From contig NZ_JAPJDA010000017.1 in the NCBI RefSeq assembly GCF_026241755.1, positions 1 through 64,000 on the forward strand: a stretch of 64,000 bases of DNA, given 5' to 3'. The stretch is from Salinimicrobium profundisediminis (lineage in GTDB: Bacteria > Bacteroidota > Bacteroidia > Flavobacteriales > Flavobacteriaceae). Under the pieces are notes generated by a model. The model ran no database searches and was not told the origin of the DNA. It saw nothing but the letters and a program-made list of their open reading frames with translations. Made by a program: the position numbers and the translations under genes. Positions 33,942-43,361 of the stretch are shown in pieces (position 1 is the first letter of the stretch; each line of letters opens with the position of its first letter).

Positions 33942-36926
33942 CTACTGTACAATAATGCGTTTCACTTTACCCTCGTCTCGCGTTCCCATACGCACAAGAT
34001 AAACTCCCGATGCAGCGTAAGACATATCAAGAGAATAGCTGTAGGCTGTGGCACCTTTTTTCACCATGGCCTCCACCAGTTTTTGCCCCAACATATCGTG
34101 CACGGTTACCCACAGCGGGCGTTGGTATGGCGTGGTAAAATTGAGGCTGAACATATCTTCTTCGGAAGAAGTGATCACAAAATCTCCCTGCTGTATTTCA
34201 GATTCTTTGATCCCATCTACCAGCACCACCGTATAATCTTCGGTAGTACCATATTGCATCACATTACAGGGGTCATTAAGATTTCCATCGTAACCAGGGC
34301 TAACGTCTCCTGCTCTTGCCCTTAGAATATGCTCTCCCAAAGTGGCATTTTCGGGAAGTGAGAATTCAAATACTGTAGGAGCCGAAGAGGAAGTTATGTC
34401 ACCAGATCTCACCAGTTGCTCTTCAGGCTCAAAAACGGCGTTGTCATTAAAATCTATCCACATAGAAAATTCATTACTGCTATTAGACACCACTCCTACC
34501 TGGTGCACTTCCCGGGTGATGTCCAGTCTGGTAGAAATACCCAAAAAGTTGTTGTAACCGTCGTCACAATAGATATTTTCATTGACGATCTCTTCCAAAT
34601 AAAAGCTGTTAATACCATCTCCAAAGGCACAGGAAGAACCCTGGGGAATACAATCGAGTTGAGCAATGGTCTCCACAGTCGCATCGTTGGCAGTATCACT
34701 GTCGTTTTCGAGAAAAGTAGACGCTACTATAGTGTACCTTCCGTTTGCTGAAAAATCATACGGATTATTGAAAGAATATGTGAGCTGAGAATCTACTTCC
34801 AGCGTTTCGCTTACGATTTCGGTCACTGGAGTTCCGCCGTTTACCGTATAACCAACTTCAAAACCGGTTTGTGCTTCTCCTCCAAAATTCTCAATTACTA
34901 CAGTAATATTTTCAGTGGCAAGGTTGGAGCCGGTTTCGGGATGTACAATTTGTGTGACCCCAATATCATTGGGCGGCAGGTTAGTAATTTCAACTTTTAA
35001 AGAATCATTTTCGGGGTTCATATCCCCTTCCAGCGCTGTACTTACAAAAAGATCGTATGTTTCTCCGGAAGTGGAAAAGTCTATTTTTTCTGAAAAAGTA
35101 AATTCCGCCTGCTCTGTTGAAGGAATGGTACCACTGAAGGTTTCCGTTACCACCTCGTCATCGTTCACCTGGAAAATCACAGGGAAATTCGATTGGGCTT
35201 CAGTTCCAAAGTTCCTTATGGTAACAGTGAGGTCTTCGCTAGCGGTAAGGCTTGAAGAAACAGGAGACGTGATTGCAGTTATCCCAACATCTTTTGCAAA
35301 TTGAGGCGCCAGTTTAAACACGCCCACCCTGTTTAGACGCGAGCCTGGCTGAAAATATTCTGCATTGTACCAAAATGTTTCATTATCAACAGGGTCAATA
35401 CTGGTATGGGCATAATCTCCATATCTATTACTTTCACTAGCTGAAGTACTTTCCACAAGGGTCACCTCCTGTAGCGTCATTTTGTTGAGCGGATCGTTAA
35501 AATATCTTCCTGTAAATTTTAAAGTGGGTAGTATGGGCGATTCGGGACTGTCGTTCACTAAAGTAAATCCCATTCCAATATTTCCATGTTTATCGATATT
35601 CATGCTTCCACACCAGCGGTCGCTATCATCGGGCGCATAAGTTCCCTCCTGATATATTTCCCACGCCTGGTTTTCCCCATACTGCCTAAGTTCGTACCAC
35701 CTTATCCCTGCATGTTCTGCAATGCCGGGATCTACATCTACCACAAAGTTAAAGACTACAGAATTATGAGTGGCAAACCTTCGGAATGAAGTTGGATACA
35801 TCAGGGCGCCCTGTAAGGCATCAAGTTCGGGTTTATTAAAAGGTTGAGATAAATTGGAAAAGCCTCCCCCGTCAAAAGTGCTTTTAAAAGGAGTGAGGCC
35901 TTCCGAAGGTGTTATTTCCTGTGCTTCCCTTATGGTTGAATTTCCTATGTTATTCCAGTCTACATTGACCAGCCAGATTTTAAGATGATCTACATTAATT
36001 CCCATCCAGGAATCATCCTGAAAATAAATTACCGGCATATTTCCCGGTGGCGGCGGTTCACTACCGGTTGCATTAAAAGCTGCCGGACTGTAAAAGCCGT
36101 TGTTCCTCACGCCCGGAAGTGGAAAGCCCACATGTCTGGCTGCCTCTCCTCTTATCATTTTCTCCCTTTCCAGCACAAATACTACTTCACTAATTGCCGG
36201 GTCATCCAAATCCTGATTTGTAGTGACATAATAACCATCACTCCAAACAAAGAATTTTGGATAATCGGGAAAAGTACCTGTAGCAAACCTGTAAGTGTAC
36301 CATCCGTCATTAACAGGATCCGGGCCTCTCGAAATAGCCACGAGCAGTGCATTGGTGGGATCAACTTTATTCGGGCAACCCTGGGTAGGATTATAAGGGC
36401 AGCCGGCAAATTGCGTGATAATGAACCTATCGGCAAATTGATCATAAAGCACAATGGGATCTCCCAGCCTTTCTCCTGAAAATTCCCCTCCCAGGGAAGC
36501 TATATCGGTAGGCGGCAAAAGTACATTCCCCTGCTTGTCAAAAACTGAAAAACCTGAATTGTAAGCATTAACGTAGTGGTTTGGCCCGGCGGCTCCGGTA
36601 GGATCTGTAGGGGTATGAAAAAGATTGGCGGCATCAAAAGAAAGGATTGCCTGTTTCACTGGGATAGTTCCCTTCTTTTCCTGCAAAGCGGCGTCTGCTC
36701 CTTTAGGATATCCTTTTCCCGGCACCACCCTGTTAGCAGTGCGGTTCTTCGGGTTTACTTCCTTCCTTTCACTTATGGCCGGGATTAGTTCTTTGGCAGA
36801 AAGAGGCGCAGAAAAAGATGGTTTTGCCACTCCCTGTGAGATTGGGCCTAATAGTTCCTTCTCCTGGGCAGAAACATGGAACCCCAGGAACAGAACGAGA
36901 AAAAGAAAAAAATAATTTTTCAGCAT
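33942..36926 (-). CDS. type IX secreted surface protein with CARDB-like repeats, GEVED domain and type A sorting domain
   Basis: About 994 residues from ATG 36926 (MLKNYFFLFLVLFLGFHVSAQ, a clear signal peptide; an ATG six codons earlier is less likely). A large N-terminal region (about 90-540) with WYTYRFATGTFPDYPKFFVWSDGYY is followed by two similar CARDB-like domains beginning DVGITAITSP and DIGVTQIVHP (about 545-650 and 655-760), a GEVED domain (CIPQGSSCAFGDGINSFYLEEI to GTTEDYTVVLV, about 765-905), and a C-terminal type A sorting domain of about 85 residues ending VYLVRMGTRDEGKVKRIIVQ. It is exported by the type IX system to the cell surface; function unknown. Confidence 0.9.
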   Translation of the reverse strand: MLKNYFFLFLVLFLGFHVSAQEKELLGPISQGVAKPSFSAPLSAKELIPAISERKEVNPKNRTANRVVPGKGYPKGADAALQEKKGTIPVKQAILSFDAANLFHTPTDPTGAAGPNHYVNAYNSGFSVFDKQGNVLLPPTDIASLGGEFSGERLGDPIVLYDQFADRFIITQFAGCPYNPTQGCPNKVDPTNALLVAISRGPDPVNDGWYTYRFATGTFPDYPKFFVWSDGYYVTTNQDLDDPAISEVVFVLEREKMIRGEAARHVGFPLPGVRNNGFYSPAAFNATGSEPPPPGNMPVIYFQDDSWMGINVDHLKIWLVNVDWNNIGNSTIREAQEITPSEGLTPFKSTFDGGGFSNLSQPFNKPELDALQGALMYPTSFRRFATHNSVVFNFVVDVDPGIAEHAGIRWYELRQYGENQAWEIYQEGTYAPDDSDRWCGSMNIDKHGNIGMGFTLVNDSPESPILPTLKFTGRYFNDPLNKMTLQEVTLVESTSASESNRYGDYAHTSIDPVDNETFWYNAEYFQPGSRLNRVGVFKLAPQFAKDVGITAITSPVSSSLTASEDLTVTIRNFGTEAQSNFPVIFQVNDDEVVTETFSGTIPSTEQAEFTFSEKIDFSTSGETYDLFVSTALEGDMNPENDSLKVEITNLPPNDIGVTQIVHPETGSNLATENITVVIENFGGEAQTGFEVGYTVNGGTPVTEIVSETLEVDSQLTYSFNNPYDFSANGRYTIVASTFLENDSDTANDATVETIAQLDCIPQGSSCAFGDGINSFYLEEIVNENIYCDDGYNNFLGISTRLDITREVHQVGVVSNSSNEFSMWIDFNDNAVFEPEEQLVRSGDITSSSAPTVFEFSLPENATLGEHILRARAGDVSPGYDGNLNDPCNVMQYGTTEDYTVVLVDGIKESEIQQGDFVITSSEEDMFSLNFTTPYQRPLWVTVHDMLGQKLVEAMVKKGATAYSYSLDMSYAASGVYLVRMGTRDEGKVKRIIVQ

Positions 36927-36972
36927 AAAGCAAACTTTGACCAATAAATGTAATGATTTAGGATGAGCAGAA

Positions 36973-37013
36973 ACAAAAAAAAGAACAATTCGGAGAGAAT
37001 TGCTCTTTTTTTT
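36973..37013 (-). terminator. terminator of glyS
   Basis: AGAACAATTC (36982-36991) pairs with GAATTGCTCT (36997-37006), one mismatch, five-base loop. An A run on the left gives the minus-strand T tract; a T run on the right makes it potentially bidirectional. Confidence 0.75.
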
Positions 37014-37038
37014 AACTCATATTTAGATAGGAAAAAAG

Positions 37039-38577
37039 CTACTTTTTCATCCAGTGTTTAAAGTCGGTCTCTTCTGAGATCAATTTGGAGATCTCAGCAA
37101 TAGGAATCCTTTTTTGCTCCATGCTATCTCTGTACCTCACTGTCACCGTGCGATCTTCAAGAGAATCGTGATCTACGGTAATACACAGCGGTGTACCCGA
37201 AGCATCCTGCCGCCTGTACCTGCGCCCAATAGCATCTTTTTCATCATATTGTACATTGAAATCCCACTTCAGGTCTTCAATGATCTCCTGTGCCAGCTCG
37301 GGCAAGCCGTCTTTTTTCACCAGTGGCAACACAGCTGCCTTGACGGGGGCAAGTATTGCAGGTAGTTTAAGAACAGTACGTGAACTGCCATCTTTTAGCT
37401 CTTCTTCTTTTAGGGAGGCCGAAAGTACAGCCAGGAACATCCTGTCAAGCCCTATTGAAGTTTCTATCACATAAGGCACATAATTTTCCTTAAGTTCAGG
37501 ATCGTAAAAACGAAGCTTGCGCCCCGAGAATTCTTCATGTGCTTTCAGGTCAAAATCTGTACGGGAATGTATACCTTCAAGTTCCTTGAAACCAAATGGA
37601 AAACTAAATTCAATATCTGTTGCGGCGTTGGCGTAATGGGCAAGTTTATCATGATCGTGGAAGCGATAGTTCTCTTCCCCAAGACCCAGTGAAAAATGCC
37701 ATTTTTGACGCACCTCTTTCCAGTGCTCGTACCATTTAAGCTCTTCTCCCGGCCTTACAAAATACTGCATCTCCATTTGCTCGAATTCCCTCATCCTGAA
37801 AATGAACTGCCTTGCGACTATTTCATTTCTAAAGGCTTTTCCTGTTTGTGCAATTCCAAATGGAATTTTCATCCTTCCGGTTTTCTGAACATTAGAAAAG
37901 TTTACGAAAATTCCCTGAGCGGTTTCAGGTCTCAGGTAGAGGTTTGATGCCGTTTCAGAAGAAGCTCCCAGTTTGGTGCCAAACATAAGGTTGAATTGCC
38001 TAACATCGGTCCAGTTCCTGGATCCGGTTTCAGGATCGGCAATGTCCAGCTCTTCAATTAAAGCTTTTACATCCTTTAGATCTTCATTGGTAAGGGAGCG
38101 GCCAAGACGTTCCAGGATTTCCTTTCTTTCAGATAAATACCGCTGTACCCGATCATTCGTGTTAACAAATTGCTCTTCATCAAAAGCTTCCCCAAAGCGT
38201 TTGCGCGCTTTTTCGATCTCCTTTTGTGCCTTCTGAAGAATTTTTTCAGCATGATCTTCAACCAGGACATCGGCCCGGTATCGCTTCTTAGAATCTTTAT
38301 TGTCAATAAGAGGATCATTAAAAGCATCAACGTGGCCTGATGCCTTCCAGGTAGTAGGATGCATGAGAATAGCGGCATCAATGCCTACTATTTCCTGGTG
38401 CAGCTGCACCATGCTTTTCCACCAGTATTCCCTGATATTTTTTTTTAGTTCTGCTCCGTTTTGACCGTAGTCATAGACTGCGCTAAGGCCGTCATAAATC
38501 TCGGATGATGCAAAGATATACCCATACTCTTTGGCATGGGATATTACATTTTTAAAAAGGTCTTCTTGTTTTGCCAT
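37039..38577 (-). CDS. glyS: glycine--tRNA ligase (class II, eukaryote-like single-chain type)
   Basis: A 512-residue GlyRS of the homodimeric alpha2 type, not the split alpha/beta bacterial form. Class II features: motif 1 region RPETAQGIFVNFSNVQKTGRMKIPFGIAQTGKAFRNEI, motif 2 FRMREFEQMEMQYFV, motif 3 VIETSIGLDRMFLAVLSASLKEE, and a C-terminal anticodon-binding domain (LAPVKAAVLPLVKKDGLPELAQEIIEDL). It has its own promoter-like and terminator signals. One exact copy of the recurring palindrome lies in the coding region (37689-37713). Confidence 0.96.
   Translation of the reverse strand: MAKQEDLFKNVISHAKEYGYIFASSEIYDGLSAVYDYGQNGAELKKNIREYWWKSMVQLHQEIVGIDAAILMHPTTWKASGHVDAFNDPLIDNKDSKKRYRADVLVEDHAEKILQKAQKEIEKARKRFGEAFDEEQFVNTNDRVQRYLSERKEILERLGRSLTNEDLKDVKALIEELDIADPETGSRNWTDVRQFNLMFGTKLGASSETASNLYLRPETAQGIFVNFSNVQKTGRMKIPFGIAQTGKAFRNEIVARQFIFRMREFEQMEMQYFVRPGEELKWYEHWKEVRQKWHFSLGLGEENYRFHDHDKLAHYANAATDIEFSFPFGFKELEGIHSRTDFDLKAHEEFSGRKLRFYDPELKENYVPYVIETSIGLDRMFLAVLSASLKEEELKDGSSRTVLKLPAILAPVKAAVLPLVKKDGLPELAQEIIEDLKWDFNVQYDEKDAIGRRYRRQDASGTPLCITVDHDSLEDRTVTVRYRDSMEQKRIPIAEISKLISEETDFKHWMKK
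37689..37713. repeat. recurrent palindrome inside glyS
   Basis: GTG-AAAAATG-C-CATTTTT-GACGCAC: the 15-base core is exact and the GTG/CAC ends extend the dyad. It is inside conserved coding sequence. Confidence 0.65.
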
Positions 38578-38581
38578 AAAG

Positions 38582-38589
38582 CAAAAATA
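38582..38589 (-). promoter_or_regulatory. candidate -7 box of glyS, near-leaderless
   Basis: The minus strand reads TATTTTTG, with its last base five bases from the ATG at 38577. A TTG at 38609-38607 gives 17-base spacing but falls in the loop of the upstream terminator, so terminator and promoter would overlap. Confidence 0.4.
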
Positions 38590-38620
38590 AAAAAACCGCC
38601 CCGATTCAAGCCAGGGCGGT
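38590..38620 (-). terminator. terminator after the coiled-coil protein gene
   Basis: ACCGCCC (38595-38601) and GGGCGGT (38614-38620) form a perfect GC-rich stem with a 12-base loop, followed on the minus strand by a T run. It ends the gene at 38642-39523. Confidence 0.82.
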
Positions 38621-38641
38621 AGGATTAATTAATTTTTTGTT

Positions 38642-39523
38642 TTACCTGAGACTAAATCCTGTAGCGCCTATCAAATTAGCACCTTCATAAACCAGCACTT
38701 TATAAGCACCTTCAATTAGGCGATCTGGATTTGTATTGGCTAAAAGGCACACATCAAGTTCTTCATTTTCATAGTAGACTTTAGTGGCAGCACTATAGAC
38801 CATCACGCCGCCGTCATGCTGCACGGCAATTTGATCTCCTACCAGTTCGTTATTGGGATTGTACACCTGCACATAGATATTTTTATCTCCTGCCGCAGCC
38901 AGTGTGTTTGGCGTAATGGTGAAACAGGTCCTAATCTTATCTACTCTTCGGGTACGGTCATTCTCTACCAGCCTGCCGCTGTTTCTTTCAATAACACCTT
39001 CCCCTCTCAAGTTACTTAACTTCAGTTGAGCAGCCTTATCTATCTTTGAGGCCATAGTCTGAGTTTGAACCTGAAGCGAATCAGAAATTCTTGTTCTCTC
39101 CAGCAGCATGTTATTGGTACTGTCAATTTCAGTAATAAGCCGCTGGTTTTGATTGCTCAAACTGTCTACCACTCTAAACAATTGTTCCTTTTCGGCTTTA
39201 AGATTGCTCACTTCACGACGGTAGCGTGAGATAAGTGCCAGGTTGGCTTCCATAACCTGTACAGAATCGCGCAGGGCTAATATCCTGTTTCTCGCTGCAT
39301 TTAACTCAGAATCAAGACCTTCATTTTCAGCGATTGCCTCATCGTATTTCACAATTAAATCGTTAAGCTCTCCTTCTATCACAGCTTTTTCCTGCTGTAA
39401 CAATTCCCGGTTCTCTTTCTCGTCATTATAAAATTTAATGGTATAAATACCCAGTGCAACCAAAGCGACTGCCAAAACCCCGGTAAGGATCTTTAAGGCA
39501 TTATTACTCTTCTGGTCTGACAT
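38642..39523 (-). CDS. membrane-anchored coiled-coil protein, hypothetical
   Basis: A 293-residue protein with a short basic N-terminus, one membrane helix (LTGVLAVALVALGIYTIKF, about 13-31), a long Glu/Leu/Arg-rich coiled coil (about 33-165) and a compact C-terminal domain (about 175-293: IRTCFTITPNTLAAAGDKNIYVQVYNP, GAYKVLVYEGANLIGATGFSLR) that looks beta-rich. Similar flavobacterial proteins are often mislabelled as chromosome-partition proteins, but no ATPase motif is present. The layout suggests a periplasmic coiled coil tied to the inner membrane. Function unknown. Confidence 0.8.
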   Translation of the reverse strand: MSDQKSNNALKILTGVLAVALVALGIYTIKFYNDEKENRELLQQEKAVIEGELNDLIVKYDEAIAENEGLDSELNAARNRILALRDSVQVMEANLALISRYRREVSNLKAEKEQLFRVVDSLSNQNQRLITEIDSTNNMLLERTRISDSLQVQTQTMASKIDKAAQLKLSNLRGEGVIERNSGRLVENDRTRRVDKIRTCFTITPNTLAAAGDKNIYVQVYNPNNELVGDQIAVQHDGGVMVYSAATKVYYENEELDVCLLANTNPDRLIEGAYKVLVYEGANLIGATGFSLR

Positions 39524-39596
39524 AACAAATGATTTTTAACGGTTTAGTTTTGTAAATTTAGGAGTTTTAATCAGGCTAAGACCAATTTGTTAACAA

Positions 39597-40277
39597 ATGT
39601 TTCACGATTTCCTTAACCTTCTTTATCCCAAACTCTGTTATGGATGTGAATCTGGCCTGCGGGCTAATGAGTATATCCTCTGTACGTCCTGCCTTCACAG
39701 CTTACCGGTGACCAATCATCACCTGGAAAAAGACAATGTGGTTGAAAAGATTTTCTACGGAAGGATACCTGTTGAAAATGCCACTTCCCTCCTGTTATTT
39801 GAAAAGAAAGGTGTGGTGCAAAAGCTTATTCACAACCTGAAGTATCGCGGCCATGAAGAAATTGGCCCCTATTTGGGTGCATGGCTGGGGAATGAACTCA
39901 AGGAATTACCGCAATGGCAGCAAACTACCATGGTCATTCCTGTACCACTCCACCGCAAAAAACTTAAAATAAGAGGCTTTAACCAGGTAGAGGGTTTTGG
40001 CCGGGAAATTGCCAGATCACTTGAAATCCCTTATCGTGATGACCTGCTACTCAAGATCTCCTCCACAGAAACACAAACCATAAAAAAGAGGATTGCCCGC
40101 TGGGGCACAATAGATGAAACCCTGGTTGTACAAAACCCTTCTTCCCTTCAAAATGCCCACGTGCTGCTGGTAGATGACCTGGTTACCACCGGTGCCACTC
40201 TTGAGGCCTGTGCTCATAAACTGCTCCAGGTTCCCAATGTGAGAATTAGCATAGCCACCATGGCCGTTACGCATTAG
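39597..40277 (+). CDS. comF: ComF family phosphoribosyltransferase-like protein
   Basis: A 226-residue ComF homolog. The N-terminal zinc-finger-like region has paired cysteines (LCYGCESGLRANEYILCTSC). The phosphoribosyltransferase fold shows VIPVPLHRKKLKIRGFNQVEGFGREIA in the middle and the PRPP-binding loop VLLVDDLVTTGATLEAC near 190-206. In competent bacteria ComF acts in cytoplasmic handling of imported single-stranded DNA. It is 51 bases upstream of the Ig-like lipoprotein gene. Confidence 0.92.
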   Translation: MFHDFLNLLYPKLCYGCESGLRANEYILCTSCLHSLPVTNHHLEKDNVVEKIFYGRIPVENATSLLLFEKKGVVQKLIHNLKYRGHEEIGPYLGAWLGNELKELPQWQQTTMVIPVPLHRKKLKIRGFNQVEGFGREIARSLEIPYRDDLLLKISSTETQTIKKRIARWGTIDETLVVQNPSSLQNAHVLLVDDLVTTGATLEACAHKLLQVPNVRISIATMAVTH

Positions 40278-40328
40278 CGGCTTCAGGATTAAAAGAATAA
40301 ATTGTTTCTTTGTAACAAATTTCGTTTT

Positions 40329-41969
40329 ATGAAACGTGCCGGTGTAAACTTCCTGCTCATCCTTACCATTATTATCGCCTTTGCGGCCTGTGCAAAAAGA
40401 GGTACGCCCGATGGCGGCCCGCGTGATATGGAGCCTCCCAGATATGTGAGGGCAAAGCCGGAGAATTTTACCACCAGTTTTAATTCCGATGAAATAAGGA
40501 TACATTTTAATGAATACATTAAGCTGTCAAACCCGCAGCAACAAATAATTATTTCGCCGCCAATGGATCCGCGGCCCGAGATCACTCCTTTGGGAACGGC
40601 CAGCAAATCTATCCGCATAAAAATTAATGACACTTTAGAACCCCGCACTACCTATACTATTAACTTCGGAAGAAGCATTACAGACAACAATGAGTCTAAC
40701 CCGCTTAGTTTTTTCACCTACGCCTTTTCTACGGGGCCTTATATTGATTCCCTTTCCCTGCGAGGCAGCGTGAAGGATGCAATTCTTCGGGCGCCCGACC
40801 CATTTATCTCGGTGATGCTTTATGAAGTAGATTCTACTTATTCAGATTCTGTGATCTACACCCGGGTGCCCCGATATGTTACCAACACCCTTGACAGTGC
40901 AACCACTTTTCAGCTAAACAATCTTAAACAGGGCACTTATCAACTGGTGGCTATGCGCGATGTGAACAACAATTACACTTTTGAACCACGTACAGACAAG
41001 GTGGCATTTGCAGATGAATACATCACGATTCCCACAGATGAAGAATTCGACCTTACGCTGTTTTCCGAAATACTTGAAGGAAAATTTGAAAGGCCCCAGG
41101 TAAAGGCTCAACAGCACCTTATTTTTGGATATACAGGATTAGTAGTGGCCGACAGTATTTCAATTACACCATTTGATGTACCTACCAATTTTGAAGACAG
41201 GATCACTAAAGATCCTGTGACCGATACGCTGCATTACTGGTACAAACCTTTTGCAGAACGCGACACGTTAAAATTCCTTGTGGAAACCCCACGGGTGAGC
41301 GACACAGTTATTGCCCGGCTGCGAAAGGCAAAACGGGACACCTTGCTTTTTAGTGTAGAACCCCAGTCGACGCTCGGTTTTCAGGAGGATCTAAAAATAA
41401 TTCCTACAGTTCCCCTCGATGAGGTAAATGACTCCCTTATAAACCTTACCAGGAGCGACAGTATCGCGGTGCCCTTCACAGGAACTTATGACAGGTGGAA
41501 TAATGTCTACAGACTTTCTTTTGAAAAATCAGAAAAACAAAAATACCAACTCACGGCACTGCCGGGTGCTTTTACAGATTTCTTCGGAAGGCAGAGCGAC
41601 ACCATCACGGCACAGGCCTCAACGCCTGCCCTGGCCGATCGTGGAAATGTGATTGTTAACCTTACAGGAGTTGAATCTTTTCCGGTTATTGTGCAGGTCA
41701 CGACAGAAAAAGGGGAAGTCATCGCCGAAAAGTATTCTACCGGCAATAATGTAATCAACTTCAACAACCTTAAACCCGGGAATTACCTGTTAAGGCTCAT
41801 CTACGATCGCAATGAAAATAATATTTGGGATACAGGAAGTTTCTTAAAAAGGAAGCAGCCCGAAACTGTAGTGTATTACCCAGAGCCTATAAACGTGAGG
41901 GCGAACTGGGATGACAACTATACCTTTGATGCCAGCCCTGCAGCAATTATTCCTCCTCCAGATCTATAA
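40329..41969 (+). CDS. Ig-like domain lipoprotein
   Basis: About 546 residues from ATG 40329 (MKRAGVNFLLILTIIIAFAAC; lipobox FAAC). The upstream nine codons are not signal-like, so this start is preferred. The bacterial Ig-like (Big_5) domain directly after the lipobox shows GTPDGGPRDMEPPRYVRAKPENFTTSFNSDEIRIHFNEYIKL and TTYTINFGRSITDNNE (about 20-130). The remaining 400 residues are beta-rich with a final RLIYDRNENNIWDTGSFLKRKQPE segment. Common in Bacteroidetes and presumably anchored at the outer membrane. It ends 23 bases inside the convergent nitrilase gene. Confidence 0.87.
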   Translation: MKRAGVNFLLILTIIIAFAACAKRGTPDGGPRDMEPPRYVRAKPENFTTSFNSDEIRIHFNEYIKLSNPQQQIIISPPMDPRPEITPLGTASKSIRIKINDTLEPRTTYTINFGRSITDNNESNPLSFFTYAFSTGPYIDSLSLRGSVKDAILRAPDPFISVMLYEVDSTYSDSVIYTRVPRYVTNTLDSATTFQLNNLKQGTYQLVAMRDVNNNYTFEPRTDKVAFADEYITIPTDEEFDLTLFSEILEGKFERPQVKAQQHLIFGYTGLVVADSISITPFDVPTNFEDRITKDPVTDTLHYWYKPFAERDTLKFLVETPRVSDTVIARLRKAKRDTLLFSVEPQSTLGFQEDLKIIPTVPLDEVNDSLINLTRSDSIAVPFTGTYDRWNNVYRLSFEKSEKQKYQLTALPGAFTDFFGRQSDTITAQASTPALADRGNVIVNLTGVESFPVIVQVTTEKGEVIAEKYSTGNNVINFNNLKPGNYLLRLIYDRNENNIWDTGSFLKRKQPETVVYYPEPINVRANWDDNYTFDASPAAIIPPPDL

Positions 41970-42741
41970 TAGTAAACCGGTCGCGGTCCTGTAAGAACTT
42001 CAGCTGGGAACGGGTGTCTTTTAAATCCTGCTTATTGAGCTTTACGAGCTCGGTAAATTCAGTTTCCTGCAGGTTTGAAGAGATCTGTTTTCCGAGGCAA
42101 TCATAAACAGCCGAGTGCCCCACGTAATTGAGGTCGCTCCCATCCCGGCCTACGCGGTTAAGGCCAATGCAGTAGCTCATATTTTCAATGGCCCGGGCTT
42201 TTAAAAGAGCATCCCATGCTACAACCCGGGCTGCAGGCCAGTTAGCCACGTAAATAAGCAAGTCATAACCTTCGGTATTGCGGGCCCACACGGGAAAGCG
42301 AAGGTCGTAGCACACCAGCGGACAAATCTTCCAACCCTTGTATTCAACAATAAGCCTTTCACGCCCAGACGCATAGGTTTCGTCCTCTTTGGCCAGGGTG
42401 AAGGTATGCCGCTTATCATATTTTTGAGAAGAACCATCAGGATAAACAAAATACAGGCGGTTGTAGAAATTGCCTCCGTCAGAAATGATGAGGCTACCGG
42501 TAACAGCTGCATCTTTTTCTGAAGCCATTTTTTGCATCCACTTAAAGGTAGGGCCTTCGTGAGGTTCAGCAAGGTTTTCGGCATTCATAGAGAAGCCGGT
42601 AGAGAACATTTCGGGCAGGATAATAAGATCGGTTTCCTGCGGAAGCTCTTTTATTTTCCTTTCAAAAAGGGCTTTATTGTCTTCTATTTTCTCCCATTCC
42701 AGGTTCGCCTGAAGGAGTGCGGTGTTTAAAATTTCTGCCAT
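41947..42741 (-). CDS. nitrilase-superfamily omega-amidase (YafV type)
   Basis: About 264 residues from ATG 42741 (MAEILNTALLQANLEWE); the 19 codons upstream lack family character. The nitrilase Glu-Lys-Cys triad is visible: Glu in LIILPEMFSTGFSM, Lys in KYDKRHTFTLAKE, Cys in ICPLVCYDLRFPVWARN. The E. coli relative YafV deamidates 2-oxoglutaramate and 2-oxosuccinamate-type products of transamination. The methionine aminotransferase gene lies on the same strand 0.6 kb upstream, with a plus-strand gene between, which fits a methionine-salvage pairing. Confidence 0.9.
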   Translation of the reverse strand: MAEILNTALLQANLEWEKIEDNKALFERKIKELPQETDLIILPEMFSTGFSMNAENLAEPHEGPTFKWMQKMASEKDAAVTGSLIISDGGNFYNRLYFVYPDGSSQKYDKRHTFTLAKEDETYASGRERLIVEYKGWKICPLVCYDLRFPVWARNTEGYDLLIYVANWPAARVVAWDALLKARAIENMSYCIGLNRVGRDGSDLNYVGHSAVYDCLGKQISSNLQETEFTELVKLNKQDLKDTRSQLKFLQDRDRFTIIDLEEE

Positions 42742-42842
42742 ATGTAAAGGTATAAAAAATGCATTTTCCCCTGCTAAATGCATGTTAAATGGTTGCATTG
42801 ACGGGCGAAGTTGAATAGTTTTAAATTGAAAAAATTAAAGCT

Positions 42843-43358
42843 ATGAGTTTACAATCATTTTTTGAAAAAGATTCATTTCCATCGAACACCTCCCGCGGAA
42901 TCCTTGCCGGTTTCGTGGCCGGACTTGTAGGAACTGCTGTAAAAGCAGGCGTAGAACGCTTCCTGGAGGTACGAAAGATCGACCAGCGATCGGCCCAGAT
43001 CAAGGTGATGGATAAGTTCTCAACAAAACTGATAGGTTCTCCTATAAAGCTCGAAAATGAAGGTATTGTAGAACAACTGGTCAACCTGCCCCTGGGAGCC
43101 ACTGTAGGTGCCATTTATGGCTACGGAAAAAGGGACAAAGACCAGATGAACATGCTTGACGGTGCAATTTTAGGGGCTACCACCTGGGCGTCAACCCACG
43201 AAACAAGTCTGCCGCTCATGGGCCTTGACGAGAGCCCCGAAAAAGTGCCATTTAAGACACAGGCACATGAGCTAATTGCCCATGTTGTTTTTGGGGTAAC
43301 TACCGAAATTGTGCGGTCTTATATCAATGACAGCCTTAGAAAACACCAGGAAGAATAA
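42843..43358 (+). CDS. YagU/DUF1440-like inner-membrane-associated protein
   Basis: A 171-residue protein with Gly/Ala-rich helices: RGILAGFVAGLVGTAVKAGVERFL (about 18-41), VNLPLGATVGAIYGYG (about 82-97) and LDGAILGATTWASTHETSLPLMGLDESPEKVPFKTQAHELIAHVVFGVTTEIV (about 107-160). The pattern agrees with the YagU (DUF1440) family, linked in E. coli to acid tolerance and envelope. It is a single gene between two minus-strand genes of methionine salvage. The family call is moderate. Confidence 0.72.
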   Translation: MSLQSFFEKDSFPSNTSRGILAGFVAGLVGTAVKAGVERFLEVRKIDQRSAQIKVMDKFSTKLIGSPIKLENEGIVEQLVNLPLGATVGAIYGYGKRDKDQMNMLDGAILGATTWASTHETSLPLMGLDESPEKVPFKTQAHELIAHVVFGVTTEIVRSYINDSLRKHQEE

Positions 43359-43361
43359 TCC

